DNA of 64,000 nucleotides from Hexactinellida sp. DTS-2022 (GCA_028753945.1 JAPNXP010000002.1:2356001-2420000); one strand, 5' to 3'. Positions 21,553 to 34,652 are shown, counted from the stretch's first letter. Notes: generated from the sequence alone by a model not told the origin. Program-made: numbers and translations.

Positions 21553-24500
21553 GTAGGACATTTTGTATATCATATTTTAAATGTTTTAATATTTTTAAAT
21601 ATTTTTTCAACTCTTGTATTTTAACAGTTCTTTTTCAATTACGTATTTTTGTTTTACCTTTAATAATATAATCCAATTTCAATATACAGTATAAGATTAC
21701 AATGCTAAATAATTGTTTACCGGCCATTAGCCATTGTACAAGAGCCAGAAAATCGTATTTCTACCCAATACCTGCACCTGAGAATGCCGGAGGACCATCG
21801 GCGTCCACCATGCCGGGGCTTCCACTGATCCGCCCTGGCATAAATCTTCCGAAATTGTGTGATATTTGGTGGTGTTTCGTAATTATTTGGATGGATCTAC
21901 CATGGATTGCTATTTAATTAATTCTGAACTATTTTGAGCAAATTTTCTGCATGTTTGGACCCACTGCGAACATCGCAGGAGAAGTAATCATACGTATAGT
22001 TCAACTTCGACACGTACCTATTTGGTTCAGGTGAACATATTTAGACTAAGCTAATTCGAGTGGGACCCAATAAATTTGGTTCGGCTGAACTAAAAATTCT
22101 AAATCGATCCTTATTATCTGCTCGAAGGGTAATTAATTACCACAAATCGGTGACAGTCGAAATTCACCCGCGGGAAAGTTTTTTGCGCCTAGTTCAGCAC
22201 GAACCTTTTTGATTCGGATGAACTTATTTAGTTCGTCTAGAATATATTAATTAGGTTCTGCCGAACTTAATTCGATCCGTTAATTTAAAGAATGCAATGT
22301 ATGTGTTGTATCAGAAATTTTTATAGTGATCGATTTAGAGGGAAATTTTCATCAAGGTAAAACCAACTTTTTGGAAAAAAAGTTACGCAATAGGCAAACA
22401 ACTTTTCAGAAAACTCATTTAATACTAGGTGAAATTTTAAAATTTCATAACTCGCCCCGGAATGATTTTCCGAAAAATTGAAAAGTTCGACGCCACTGCG
22501 AAGATGGATTATGTACAGTTCCTTGGTAACTTCTAGACTGGATTACGAGATTCATGCCCGTATTCTATTGATAAAAGCTCCTTCATTTCATTATTTAGGC
22601 TGAGAGAGGTGATTTGCTGAAGATGACTCGTAGCCTGGATCCAGACATGTCAACAGTTGGAAGTAGGTATTATTATAGATTCACGAGAATTGATTTTTCT
22701 AATCTTCTAGCATGGACTTGGCCAGCTTCGGGAAACTCGACTGGTGTGTCCTCTCCTTTTCCAAATAACGAGATAGCAGCATCGTCATCAAGGGAACAAA
22801 TGCGAGATGCTGAAGTGGTCACTGTTTAAGATCAGCGTCGAATTGTATATTGGTTCCATGAGTCGATTGAAGCCATACAACTCACTCCAGTCGTATGTGC
22901 CTGGAGAATGTTGTTTGAGATCTATTTTTGATCACGAAATGCGGTAATGCTTCAGAAACTTGTGGGCATGCTAGACGATAGGTGAGGAGAAATGTCGAAT
23001 TGTAACGCGTTGGAGCATATCCCACGAGTGACTGGGAAATACCCAATCCCACTCTTGATTCAACGTTGCTGATTTGTGTACGGTATTAACAAGTTCCCGA
23101 ACGTTGTTAATCGAATCGCACGTATTCTTGTAACTGGGATTGTTACACAGCTTCATTATCAAGTTAGGTGTGTATGGAATCGTAATAATTCCGGATTTTC
23201 GTTTGTATTGATGACAATTCGTGGACCAGTTGATCGAAATCCATATCCGAATTTCCATATCAAATTCGATATCAATTTCAGTAACAGCATCTTTCTCATT
23301 TTCCAGGAGTTTAAAGCCCCTTATGCATATTTGAGGCGTTATCTGACAATACCAGTGCAATTTGGATTGGATTAATACCAAAGGAATAATGTATGGTAGT
23401 GTATTTCGATTTACGCTCACCATTATGTGTGTGATGGAAGTCATCAATTTCTAGTGTTCTCTGGCTTACACAATTTTGTCAATGTTATAGAAGTTGATTG
23501 TCTCGCCATAAAAGGAACCTTTGTATCCTTTCCGGGTTCAACAGTCAATACTGACCTGGAATAGTCTGCACAAGGTATTTGGTAGTGCGTGATACTGTAG
23601 TAATCTCGAGTTAAAAAATTTCTCGACATTTTCTGCCTGCTTGGTGATATTAATATAAATTGTTTGATCAAGGGGGATTCGAAATTTACCATCACTCACA
23701 TATGACAAAATTTTCTGGAAAACGTATTCTTGGTGCGTGAACATATGCGAACTCGCCCGCGGTGCCACGGTAACAAAGGTGGGGAGCAACGTGTTTAAGT
23801 TTCTTATCGATTGTGCTGCTCATTGTATTGACATGATGTTGTTTCCGTATTCTTAAATCCCTTAATCTTTTTAACTTCAATGAAATTCGACAAACTGTCC
23901 TCACTCGTCTCCCTATTGGCTTTTGCGTCAGTTTTTATCAGATTAACCCCTTTCCGAATTCTTGAAAAGCTTAAATGATGATGGATGTCGTTCCCGAAAA
24001 TGCTCTTTCAGATTACTTGGCCCGTTTGTAATTGTTAATTTTAACGTAAATCAACTGTTTCTGGATACGAAACAAGGTATTCGAAAAGCTAAACTCGGTT
24101 TAAATTTAATACAACAATTGATCTCGGTAAACTCAATATGAGAGTGTTGTACATTTTTTCCCGAATTTATGTAGTAGTCGATTCGGTAATGAATGAACAG
24201 TTTCGTAAATCTATTAGATCCAAAAATGGGGTCAAGTTGAACATCAACGATAGTGAAAAATTAACCTTGGACATGATGCTACTGATATTAGTATATTGTC
24301 AAATATCTTGTTAATAGTTTACTACTTAGTTAATGTATTGAAAGAGAGCATGTGTAATGCTATTGCGAAATCTCTTAACAGAAATAAATTATCAATTGAT
24401 GAATGCAACCTCTAAATAACGGACAACGGTTCCGGTCCCGAGTTGTCCGTTGTTCAGAGGCTCCACTGTATTGAAAAATCCGAAACCAGCGTCGCTTTGT

Positions 24501-25045
24501 AAAATACATTCGAATTTGCAATCCCTTGAAGATGAATTCTGTAGATACTTTCCAGCAAAAATTAGTTCCCCCTTTGCACGTCCTTGAAATTATTTCAGGT
24601 TAAAATGGATGTATTCCTTAAAATGATATGATAGTATTCAAGCGGATATTATCAAACTAGCAAATGTTCAGGACCATAGAAAGATCCAGAAACAAATCAT
24701 TCGCGCAGCAAGCCGGGCCCCAAACCGCTCTTGTGCACAAATATATGTCAAAAATATTTAATTGTAAATCAGACTGTTTTATATTATCAATAAAAAATCT
24801 TATTATTTAAATTCGCCTATTGTATTCCTAAAAAGGATTAGGATCCTTTGCTAAAAATCTCAGTCATATCCCAATCACTTTCATAGTTTCTAAGGATCTT
24901 GATCCAGTCATGATGTTCAAAATGGTAGGCGATTCGAATGCCTATCATGAATCGAAATATTATGAATACCAAATTTAATTCACAATAATTTGCGCGGGTC
25001 TAGTAGTTTTTCGATATAAAGTGTATTTATTGTGTTTACTTATAG
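21553..25045 (+). other. Exchanger intron, mostly unidentified sequence
   Basis: A 3.5-kb intron with few repeats. 22600-24400 has unusually long short-frames on both strands, e.g. minus 23447-22971 (158 codons) and 23904-23692, but none matches a family I know and they overlap in different frames. They may be remnants of an unrecognised element. 24406-24471 is a MITE remnant. Confidence 0.6.
24406..24471. mobile_element. Minimal hairpin MITE
   Basis: AACCTCTAAATAACGGACAAC pairs with its inverted partner ending AGGCTCCACTG, followed by TA. It is essentially two arms with a very short loop. Its end matches the right end of the repeat at 6303-7277. Confidence 0.65.
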
Positions 25046-25397
25046 GATTACGTGGTGCTATTGCATTTGCTATCGCTATTCGAAACACAGATACTGAAAT
25101 ACGCCAATTATTTTATACTACCACTCTTATCATTGTATTAACTACAGTTGTCGTTTGTGGGGGCTGTACATATTTTGCCCTAATTTTATTAAGAATACGT
25201 GTTGGTGTTACTGAAGATAGAATATTTCGGGAAGAAGGCGAAATTATCAGCTATGACCCATTATTGGGAAATTATATAGTCTCAAGATTCACTTATTTGG
25301 ACAAAAATTATTTGATACCCTTGTTTACCATCCGTGGCATATCTTTGCTAAAATTATGCCCCAAGTGGTCTCATTTTATTATTCGATATTTTGACAG
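25046..25397 (+). CDS. Na+/H+ exchanger, NHE6/7/9 class, GLRGA exon
   Basis: Begins after TTATAG with GA, completing the Gly split across the intron (phase 1 to phase 1). It encodes GLRGAIAFAIAIRNTDTE, the GLRGA(I/M)AF motif and last transmembrane region of this exchanger class, then LTTVVVCGGCTYFALILLRIRVGV, the end of the membrane domain, and a short cytosolic tail with FTYLDKNYLIPLFT (the class has a related W/YxFDHNYLKPxLT). It ends DR with GTAAGT donor in phase 2. The next visible exon (42118) is 16.7 kb away. The tail is shorter than in vertebrate NHE6. Confidence 0.93.
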
Positions 25398-26119
25398 GTA
25401 AGTCTCTAGTGGAAATTATTTGTTTATGCTTAATTAATTAAGGTGATAGCCCCTTAAAGCTAGTACTAATTCACATCCAATCATTACTAAGTTGTAGACA
25501 ATAAAATAATTAAATATTCTTATATCCATATTAGTTATTTCAAGGATGTATTTTAACAATATCTACCAGTAGACAAAAAAACTAAGCTTAGTTTCTCGAA
25601 TACATGATTATTGCATTTTTTTCAAACATCTTTCAAATATCTATGGTTTTATCTAATAAATATATTAAATAGCAATTTTGCTAATTTTAATTAATACTAA
25701 ATGCGTTTTCGGGCTTTAGCGGTTTTAGAAACCTTATCATTCGTATTTTTTGAGATATTTATTGTCAACCCCATTCACTTTTTCACGAGAAGAATACAAA
25801 GATTTATGGAGAAGATGACGACACTGATCACTTTGGGGCCCAAAATGAGGATTGAATTTACTTCATATTCGGGAGGCTTGCATATAGATGCATCTATTTT
25901 TTAAATAACTGTTAGCCAAAATCTTTTTCAATTATCGGTCGAATCTGAGGGGCTATCACCATGCTTAATAGTGTATCTTTTAGCAGCGGAATATGTACCA
26001 CCACTGGGGTAATTTGAATATTTTCATTTGGAAATAGTTGTAAATATAGCATGAGTAATCCATTAATCCAAGTAAATTGCATTTTTTTAACTAGTAAATT
26101 TGTGACAATTATTAATAAC

Positions 26120-26875
26120 TTGCGCACTTCGCTTGCTAGGTCGCTTCGCAACAGATCTCAACAACACACCAACCGCTTTGCGGTTCATTTGTGGTTTATA
26201 TACTTCTAACAATTATTATCAAGCGTAAATAGGCCTAAAATAATAAAATTTAACAATGTGAAATTTAATGTTTACGTCATCATGCGATAATGAGTGAACA
26301 TATTGGCAATCTGGTATGGCCAACGTGTCCGGATCATTAATGTGTTTGTTCTATTAAATTTTCAGATTTTATCTCTTAGAGGGCGCGAATTATGTGCTTT
26401 AAGTGTATTTTCAAGCTTCTCGAAATGTGACAATGACGCCATAACTTGGCGAGGTGTGATAAATTTGGGGGGGAAACATCAACTTGTCGTCGGGTGCCAA
26501 AGGTTGCTCCTCTATGCCACTAATCAGATTTGGATACCGTCATAGGCGTCGATGTTTTATGAATCACAAAAAAAACTGGGGGTGCCAAAAAAATATCAAA
26601 AATTTAAATTAGTAACTATTGTTATAGAAGTTTTGAAAAAACACCTACCAAAGATGAATAACAATGTGGCTTTAATATTTTAAGGTTTTAATCACACATT
26701 GCCATGAATCTGTATAGTGAATATGTCTTCATCGTAAGACAAAACAAATGCTTCAGGCGAAAGGTACTCTGCCTCCCAGCTTCCCCCCATCAACGACTCC
26801 TATGGATACCGTCCAGTTTCTTCAATCAACTCGGAAATACAAACAAATGTATATATATATATATATATCCAAATA
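26120..26875. repeat. Repeat B (GC-hairpin head, TA-repeat tail), copy 1
   Basis: Head: TTGCGCACTTCGCTTGCTAGG and the hairpin word CAACCGCTTTGCGGTT. Body shares ATTAAATTTTCAGATTT, GAGGGCGCGAATTATGT and AACTTGTCGTCGGGTGCC with the other copies. Tail: TCAATCAACTCGGAAATACA then a (TA)n run at 26850-26868. 26530-26700 is an extra insertion relative to copies at 33489 and 54306. SINE or non-autonomous Helentron-like; class unknown. Confidence 0.65.
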
Positions 26876-27103
26876 AAGTCCATATATCCAGCTAAGTGTC
26901 TTTAAGTGTGTTTAGGATTATTATTCAGCAAAAGTGTCTTTACTCGGTAAAATGAGCCATAGGACACGAAAACCCCTGGCTTTAGGGACAATTTTCGGAA
27001 ATAGGGACAAATCACCAGCTTAGGAACATTTTTTGGATATACATATATACAAGTTCCTGTTTTTATAGTATGGATATATACAGCATTGTGTTGTAATTGT
27101 ATA

Positions 27104-27180
27104 GATCAGTGGTTCCCAAACTTAACTGCTTCGCGACCCACTATGCTTCTCCAACATCTCGCGACCCCCTTATCTAACAA
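27104..27180. mobile_element. Single end of a hAT-like MITE
   Basis: CAGTGGTTCCCAAACTTAAC followed by GCGACCC motifs resembles the widespread hAT/Charlie-type terminus. No opposite terminus was found, so the element is truncated or diverged. Confidence 0.5.
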
Positions 27181-27747
27181 ATATAACTATATGTGATACC
27201 TTACACCATTCATAATATTATACGTAGTTATTTTTATTTTAGTTAACACGAGATAATTTGAAATATTTCTTCTTTTCCCTTGTCCATTCATAATACTTAT
27301 CACCACACTATAAAACAATAATGTCCACTGATATAATTTTTTTGTTCGGTAATGTCGCACCCAAATTTTACCACTGCCGAAACTTCATGCACCCCACCAT
27401 CTTAGTATTTTTGCCATGCGGGCCCAGCTTAAATAGTTAGGCCTGCTGCAAGGGCGAAAGCGCCCAAGGAAGAAGTACAAAATCTGAATATTCATATATT
27501 TAAATGAGTGCTACCTCGATTAACCTGACTAGTTGGGAGCCCAAAAGGGTTCTGAAATCGACCACAATGTAATGGGATATAAACTTGGGACCAGTGGGCA
27601 TGTTCGTCTAATCAAAATTTCTAGAGGAGAACGCCAAAATTATTTCACTCGTTAGCATTGTTCGGTGTTCATAATGTTAAATTTTTGACTGTTTTTCCAG
27701 CGAACCGATTCCTTCTGGAGAAATGACTCCGCTATGGAATTAAAAAT

Positions 27748-27840
27748 GAGCCCTTCAGTCTCGGGCGCTTTGCGACAGATCGGTGCAACGCACCTCAAAT
27801 TAACTGCCGCTACGCGGCCTTACTCCTCACTAAACAATTG
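27748..27840. repeat. Hairpin-cluster head, third copy
   Basis: GAGCCCTTCAGTCTCGGGCG, GACAGATCGGTGCAACGCACC and CCGCTACGCGGCC reproduce the three-hairpin head of the elements at 18127 and 19456; similarity stops after about 27840. Confidence 0.75.
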
Positions 27841-28738
27841 ACTACATTTTTAGTAATATTTGGGTTTTATGACTCCACGTGGGACTAATTATTATTATTA
27901 TTGTTATTGCTTTAATTTCATTGGACATATTCACATATTGAATTCACTGCAAATATTGAGGTTTGGTGATTACCTGCTGGCTCCACTATTATATTGTAAT
28001 AAGCATGGTAATGACCCAATATGTTAAGAGGCCATATATATTTCCTGCTGCCCACGATTCTATCAGGCATCGAAATTCAGTTATCAATTCTCCAAAGTGC
28101 ACCTAAAACCCTTTGGAAAGGGGTTCAGTGCCATAAAGCTTTCATGGCGAATACCTCAAACAGTACTTAAACTGTCTCCTGAATTCGGGGGCAACATTAT
28201 TTTCAAAGTTCAACAATTAAATACTGAGAGAAAACGAGTTGGAGCCTCTGATATGGAATAAACAATCTTAATAATTTTATCATGACAAATGTGTGCTAAG
28301 TGATTCACACACTTTGTGAAAGTAAGTACAGTGTGTGGCAATTACGGTTGATAACATTTTTTTCCTATCAAGTTTTCTATATTAGGCTATATAATTTGAT
28401 ATATTTTGAATATAAAGCAAAGTGAAACTTCGTTGTACCATATCCTACTCTATAACAGGCTTCACAATAAGATGTTGAATTGAATCATGGAAGCATAGGT
28501 CGACGGCACTATCAAATTTAAATATATTTCACTAGTAGTTTGAAACCAAAAATATAGGGTCTAATAATGCAGATTCAATCTCTTTAATTATTTTGTTACA
28601 TAAACAGAATTGATAAATATAGCAATACAAATTTATTCAGTTTAATTAATTACCACAAAACTTTGCCAAGCTATCCCTCTCAAAATTATATAGCATACGA
28701 ATATCACGAAATGAGGCATGACATTATTTCAAAGGACA

Positions 28739-29365
28739 AGGGTGGGGTGTGTTAATCGATCTGAGGGTACTGTTACAATTCGATTTCTCGCCACGGTTAA
28801 CCGCTTAACCGCACATCCTACTCAGTACATTGAATCCTTTATAAAAATTTGATTATACTACAGATCAAGACTCAGCTGTATAAAGTAAATTAATTGATAC
28901 ATTTCGTGCTTTAGTTAAATTTAAATCAATGTTGTCCAAGAAATTTATTAAGTGGTGATGAGAAATGGATTTTAAAATTCAAAAAATTAATGCTTTATAT
29001 ATTAATTCCCCAATAACAGACCGGCTAATAAAATCTCTAACCGTTAACCGATGTCAGCAACGGTTAACCTAATCCAGCCTTGGTAGAGCATTATTATCGT
29101 ACGATTAGCTGAGTATACATTTACAATTAAACCAATTATTTATTATTTTTATTATCTATTAAAAAGATCTTTAAAGGATCGTGATGGATCGTTGATCCAT
29201 TTATAATTACGATCAGTTAATATAACTTTATTCTGTAACTAATCCATCTTAGTACATGTAAAGCTGCAATCAAAATGATGTATATTGGCTGATTTAATAT
29301 AAATAAGGACTTGTATCCGAGAAGCGCCTTGCCCCCGTCGTTTCCTTTATTCCGAGACTCCACTG
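28739..29365. repeat. Dispersed repeat with GGTTAACC-rich block, copy 2
   Basis: Colinear with 6566-7277 through both TTAACCG blocks and the GATCGTGATGGATCGTTGA segment, ending GAGACTCCACTG before TA. A short deletion is visible around the second block (29010-29070). Confidence 0.8.
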
Positions 29366-29802
29366 TACTTTGAATTACCTAATATGTCAAAAACTAGTTT
29401 TATTTAGCTAGTAGATATCAACAGATATTCTGGTAGTCTAAACCAAACATTTGTAAATCCTCGTTACAATTTTATCATTAATTAACATTTTAATTGGGAA
29501 ATACGCGAGAGAACACACAAGAGTCAATTGATAGACATTTTAATCTTGAAAATAAGATTATTGTAAAATTATAATTTAGATACTAAAATATTAATAATTT
29601 ATATAATCTTTAACAATTCGAATTTACATGGTATGTATAAATTGTTTTTCAATTAATTAATTGCGTATCTTATAAATAAATATCCATGATGAATATATTA
29701 CAATGGAAGCGCGTTTCAACGGGGAAGCTGCAATTGTTCGAATTTTGATGTTGCCAATTGTTCGAATTTGTCATGTTGTCAATTGTTCGACTCTATTTTA
29801 GA

Positions 29803-30368
29803 TAGTCCAGCGGCATAGACATAAAGTTTCAACAGATTGTTCATTTTTTTGATAAAAGCACCAAAATTTGTACACATGTACTTTGATGTAGAGCGAACAT
29901 TTTTGGATATTGAGGCAATTGAAAGAGTATCTATATCGGCCATGACAGCTCGTCAAAGTTAACACGTCCGATAGTGTTCGCCAGACTTGTTTCCCATGAA
30001 AACTTGTTCAAATTAAGTTATATCGTATTTTTATTGTTAAATTCGGTTTCCAAGTAAAATTTCCGATAATTTGATATATCACATGATCATATTTGGAATA
30101 ATTCTTCCATAGCAACGCTGGAATGTACCAGGAATGTGTCAAAAATTCCATCTCCAATTGTGTCCTTACCCGATCGAGTGACCCCCTTTCGACTCCAATC
30201 AAATACCTGAGTATAATTATACACATATCGTCCCTGTAAAACGTGATTTGATAAAAAAATTCGAGATTCACCGTGATTTACCATTAATATCGAATAATTT
30301 TATCAAATCACGTGTTACAGGGTCGGTATGTGTATAATTATACTCAGGTGGTTGATTGGAGTCGAAAA
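29803..30368. mobile_element. Foldback MITE inside the left arm of the RING-MULE
   Basis: Inverted arms about 30180-30270 and 30285-30362 (CGACTCCAATCA, TGAGTATAATTATACACAT, AACGTGATTTGATAAA and complements). The proximal part shares GTACACATGTACTTTGATGTAG with 55105-55130. The CAACGCTGGAATGT...CGAGTGACCCC block links it to repeats at 14180-14270, 19190-19280, 40600-40690 and 62220-62300. Confidence 0.75.
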
Positions 30369-30569
30369 AGAGGAGTTGTCATTGTTCGACTCTATTTGAG
30401 AGGAATTGTCAATTTTTCGCCTCTATTTTGGTACAGATCTCTATTTTGGTGTATGTATTTGTAACACTATCGACTGAAATATTTAGTTTAATAGTAATGC
30501 AACACCTCTCCTAACAATAATACTGAAACTAGACTTCAGAGATTAAAAATACTGATACTCTACTCCTAA

Positions 30570-32167
30570 CGTCTAATTAGTAAATATTTGAAAACTTGTT
30601 TCAATCTGAGTACGACAGATTGGACAGGGATCTCCTGATTCCTCAATTCTTTTAGCACACTCAGCGCAACAATTTGCATGCCTGCAAGGTAAAATATCCA
30701 GGTAGTTGTTTGGATAGTGAGACAAACTACACAAATATTCTGATTGTAGTAACTATATTTTCTTCATCAGATTCGTTAGACTCTTCAGAATAATCGGTAT
30801 GGTTAACAGTGGTAACCCTTCCAATAGTATGACTGATAGCTTCCAAATATTCCCTAGGATTATAACTTCCTGTCGTTAATTTATGCTTACATGCAGTACG
30901 ACGTTCAGCATTCAGAATGTTCATCCTTTTTCTTGTTCTGCTGATTTATTTGCCAGAGCATAACCTTCCAATTTCATTATCTGTGTCAATGATGATTTCA
31001 TTTAATATATTCATAAAATACCAAACTCTTGATGTCCACACTTAACTCTCCTTTTCAGTTTAGAATGAAAACTTTCTGCTCCATTATTAGTTGAGACAGG
31101 CGCGTCAAAGATTCATAATTCTTCAGGGAATATGTGTCCTATCCATCTCTTTCTGAAGTACCTTTTTGATTTCTCTAATTTAATTTCTTCAGCAGCTGGC
31201 AGAGTTGTCGGAGATTCAAGGAAGGTAAATGTTGACAAAATGTGACATGCTGGGAGAAATGGTATTGCCATAAAATGTCGAATGTATGTTACTAGCTGTT
31301 GATGTTCTCTGAAACTCTTTACAAGTCCTAGTTTTTGAGTTTTAGTCCATATACATTGTGTGAAATGAAACCAGCAACCATATATCTTGACATTTGGATA
31401 TACCTCTTTCATTGAGTTGCGTGGAGCCGGTTCCCAATCGGACATTCATAGTTTGGGTTGAAATTGCGGAATGAGACTACTTATTCTGTCAAACACTGCT
31501 GTATAGAGTTGTTCTTCTTTACCTGTCATAAGGCAAAATATAGCTGGCAGAGTAGATTGTCAAATGTTACAAAGAGCGTCCAGACTCCAGAGCTGATATA
31601 ATTGAATCGGAACTGCAAAGAAGGTTCCGTCAAACTGAATATTACTGATTCGAGTTAATATGTCCTTCATCATATCCGAAAAACAGATTATAGCAATTTG
31701 ATTATTTATACCTATGACTGTGCTTCTGTGGAATTGTCCAAAAGATGTGGTTTGGAAACATTTCCGAAAACTCGAATTCAGTAGTTGGAATAATTGGAAA
31801 TGTGTAATCCTCCTCGATCGAACATAGAAGATTCACATTCTTTAAATGATACCTCACAAGCAGCAGGATCTTCACGTGTTACGTCATCAAATACTTTTCT
31901 GAGGTTTTCTCGGGAAGATTTGGCAATAATCTTGCGTTTTGATTTTAACCTATAGGATTCTGAGTGGTATTCTGATAATGTGTGATTATGGTTTACCATA
32001 GGATTTATCAAATTTGTACTCAGCTTAGCAGTAGCTCGACAGCCTTTTCTGAAAAGAACGCATTTCATGTAGTTTTCCTTCACTTTATATTTAAGATATT
32101 TGTGATCATCTGTTGTTGTATATATTTTGCCTCTAATATTCTTGTAAGTTTCTAACTCGTATTCCAT
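30570..32167 (-). pseudogene. MULE transposase with N-terminal FLYWCH and C-terminal RING finger
   Basis: 32167-31778: FLYWCH zinc-finger-like domain (YLKYKVKENYMKCVLFRKGCRA, then NHNH). 31640-31445: MULE core, FDGTFFAVPIQLYQLW (first catalytic Asp) and, after an in-frame TGA, MSDWEPAPRNS (second Asp) followed by YGCWFHFTQ, the conserved C-x2-H. About 31090: STNNGAESFHSKLKRRV, the catalytic Glu. 30750-30600: CVVCL, then in a shifted frame LPCRHANCCAEC...CPICR, a C3HC4 RING near the C-terminus, ending FQIFTN. At least two TGA stops and one frameshift, so inactive as it stands. RING fusion on a MULE is not something I know to be common. E3-ligase activity would be inference only. Confidence 0.85.
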
Positions 32168-33488
32168 TTAAGAGATCACCAGATGAAATAAATGAAAATT
32201 AACAAACCGAATCGTATACACTATTTATAGTAATCGATAAATTGATGCTGTTGTTTTGCTTCATTCATGTACATGCGAATCCTAAAGAACATTTTTGCCT
32301 ATTTTAAACTTTATTAGATTCCAAACCAAACAAATTAGGTGAAATAATACAGAATTACATTCATAAAATAACAACTAAATCTGTTCCAAATAGAGTCAAA
32401 CAATTGACAATTCCTCTCAAATATAGTCGAACAATTGACAACTCCTCTAAAATAGAGTCGAACAATTGACAACATGACAAATTCGAACAATTGACAACAT
32501 CAAAATTCGAACAATTGCATGCGCCCCGTTTCAACTAGATAATCATTTGAAACGCGTTCTGACCGCACTATTACTAAGCAAAGCTTTGTAAGTTTTGATT
32601 ATGAACACCACCTGCGGTATATACAAGGGGTGTTAAATATATAATGAGAGTGATATTTAAATTTCAGTTTATGGTTGTACAGCGCCGTGCCTAATATCAC
32701 ATTGCAAGTGAAACTATTTAGGGTAGCTACATATATTGCATATAAATCTCTATTAGGCCCTAAGTTGATTAATTCATGGATTATTCATGAATTACTCAAA
32801 ATTTATTTCCATAATTTCGGTGGTGTCCACTATTACTTTGGATATAATTAGCAATTGTATTATTTTGAGAACCTAAAATGAGTCAAATATTACTACTATC
32901 GCTTGTTTTAAATGTTCCACAAATGATTGTGAATCATGAATAATCAATAATTATTGTCATTTTCAATGAATTCATCAACTTAGATTAGGCTTAGGCCTAT
33001 TGTTCAGATCAGTGATTTATTGTATTTACTGCTTTTTTCATTCAATGGAAGTTAGCAAGCAATTGAAAACGTGAGGTAATTTCGGTATGTGGAGAAAAGG
33101 GATGACTGGGGGTTGACTCTTGGTGAAATTCTAGAAATGTTTGGTAATGCATGCCTTCAAAGCCACCATCTATGGATGGATTGAGCTATTGAGAATTATG
33201 ATGAGGACATTCACGACGCCCACACCCTGTCCGTCCGTTTTATTAAAAATTTCGGAAGAACATTGAAGCTTTCAAAAATTTTTGGACAAGACAGATGAAT
33301 AACCCTGCGGGCACTGGAATTAAGAATAGGCATCTTAGCAGCCAAACTCCATTCGAGTATTCCAAAACTTATTTCCGAAGAACAAAAGCGTACTAGTGTC
33401 ATGATCAGCAAGGATATAATGTCAATTTACAAGGCCGACAAGGGGTTTCGGATCACCTAAATACGGGTGATCAATCGTTTCATTATTA

Positions 33489-33955
33489 CTACCACGCTTC
33501 GCTTGCTTGCGCACTTCCCGGCAGAAGACCACCGGACTCCAACCACTTGGCGGTTGGTGTGTGGTTTATTTACTTGTAATATTGATTAGGAAGCGTAAAT
33601 AGGGCTAAAGTAGCGAAATTTAACAGTGTGAGATTTTAATGATTACATCATCATGTGATAATTAACAAGCATATTGGCAATCTGGTGTGACCAACGTGTC
33701 CGTATGATAAATGTGCATATCCTATAAAATTTTCAGATTTTTATACTACAGAGGGTGCGAATTATGTTATATGAAGTATTTTTCAGGCTTTTCAAAATGT
33801 AATGATGACTGAGGCGTGAGAAATTTCGAGTGGAAACCTCAACTTGTTGTCGGGTGCTCAACTTGTTGTCGGGTGCCCAAAATCAGGTTTGAAAACCTTC
33901 CAGTTTATTCAATAAACTCGGAACATACAAACAAATATATATATATATATACACC
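33489..33955. repeat. Repeat B, copy 2
   Basis: CGCTTCGCTTGCTTGCGCAC, then CCAACCACTTGGCGGTTGGTG, the same body words as copy 1 (GAGGGTGCGAATTATG, AACTTGTTGTCGGGTG, here partly duplicated), TTCAATAAACTCGGAACATA and a (TA)n tail at 33940-33952. Confidence 0.7.
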
Positions 33956-34550
33956 GCCAGAATGTGTCCCTAAATCTCACATTTAGGTACATAATGTCCC
34001 CAAATACTCCATAAAACACACTTTTAAGGTGAATTTCCTTATAGGGAATTTAGATTTTTTACCTAAATTGTGTTGTAAAAAAAGCTAAACTTTTAAATAT
34101 GTCCCTAGATCATACATTGAGAGACATGCTTTTAGACACACACACATACATACATAGAGGTTTGTGTTTTTGTATTATAGATGAACCAGAGTGTAAAAGC
34201 TATTCGAAAAAGTGGAGATGGGGGGATGAACTTGTACCCATTAAGGTAATGGCCGAAACCTCAGCTGGTAAGAGAATCGCCATAGTATTTAGGGATAGGG
34301 ATGATATTCTACTCCTTGACTGGTTTCCATAGTAAAAATTGAAGTATTGCGTCAAGCGATTAACGAGAAAGGAGAGAGATGTTGAGTCGTGGCTTGTTTC
34401 TGCAGCATGATAATGCAAGTCTCCATGTCAGCTCTGAAACAGTGGCTACAATTCGTGAATTTGGCTTTGAATGCCTACCTCATGCTCCGTATAGTCCATA
34501 TCTGGGTCCCAGCGACAACTGGCTGTTTGTATACTAATTGAAAAGGAAGT

Positions 34551-34652
34551 CCGACAACTCGCATCACCACAACTCGCATCACACAACTGGCAACGGACAA
34601 CTCGCATCACCGACAACTGGCATCACGACAACTCGCATCACGACAACTCGCA
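34551..34652. repeat. Terminal array of the GC-rich MULE, left
   Basis: About seven variants of CGACAACTCGCATCAC and CACAACTGGCA, the complement of the right array. Arrays at MULE ends plausibly serve as transposase-binding sites. Confidence 0.9.

Larger units (their letters stand above)
29721..32527. mobile_element. MULE transposon with FLYWCH-MULE-RING transposase
   Basis: Ends GGGGAAGCTGCAATTGTTCG and, inverted, GGGGCGCATGCAATTGTTCG; flanked by identical 8-bp GTTTCAAC (29713-29720, 32528-32535). The subterminal regions consist of repeated CAATTGTTCGA(A/C) units alternating with TCTATTTT(A/G)GAGGA. The left arm is split by a 566-bp insertion (29803-30368): in the intact right arm the two sides are contiguous. 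8-9-bp duplications suit Mutator-like elements. Confidence 0.9.

Noticed and set aside
22971..23904. Several overlapping minus-strand frames of 70-158 codons in the exchanger intron
   Set aside because: Overlap in different frames, no recognised motif, no splice context; kept only as possible remnants of an unknown element.
26704..26895. 63-codon frame ending in IYIYIY
   Set aside because: Runs into the TA microsatellite tail of repeat B.
34551..34652. CRISPR-like direct repeats at MULE ends
   Set aside because: Contiguous repeats without spacers, mirrored at the other end of a transposon in a eukaryotic genome; they are terminal arrays.
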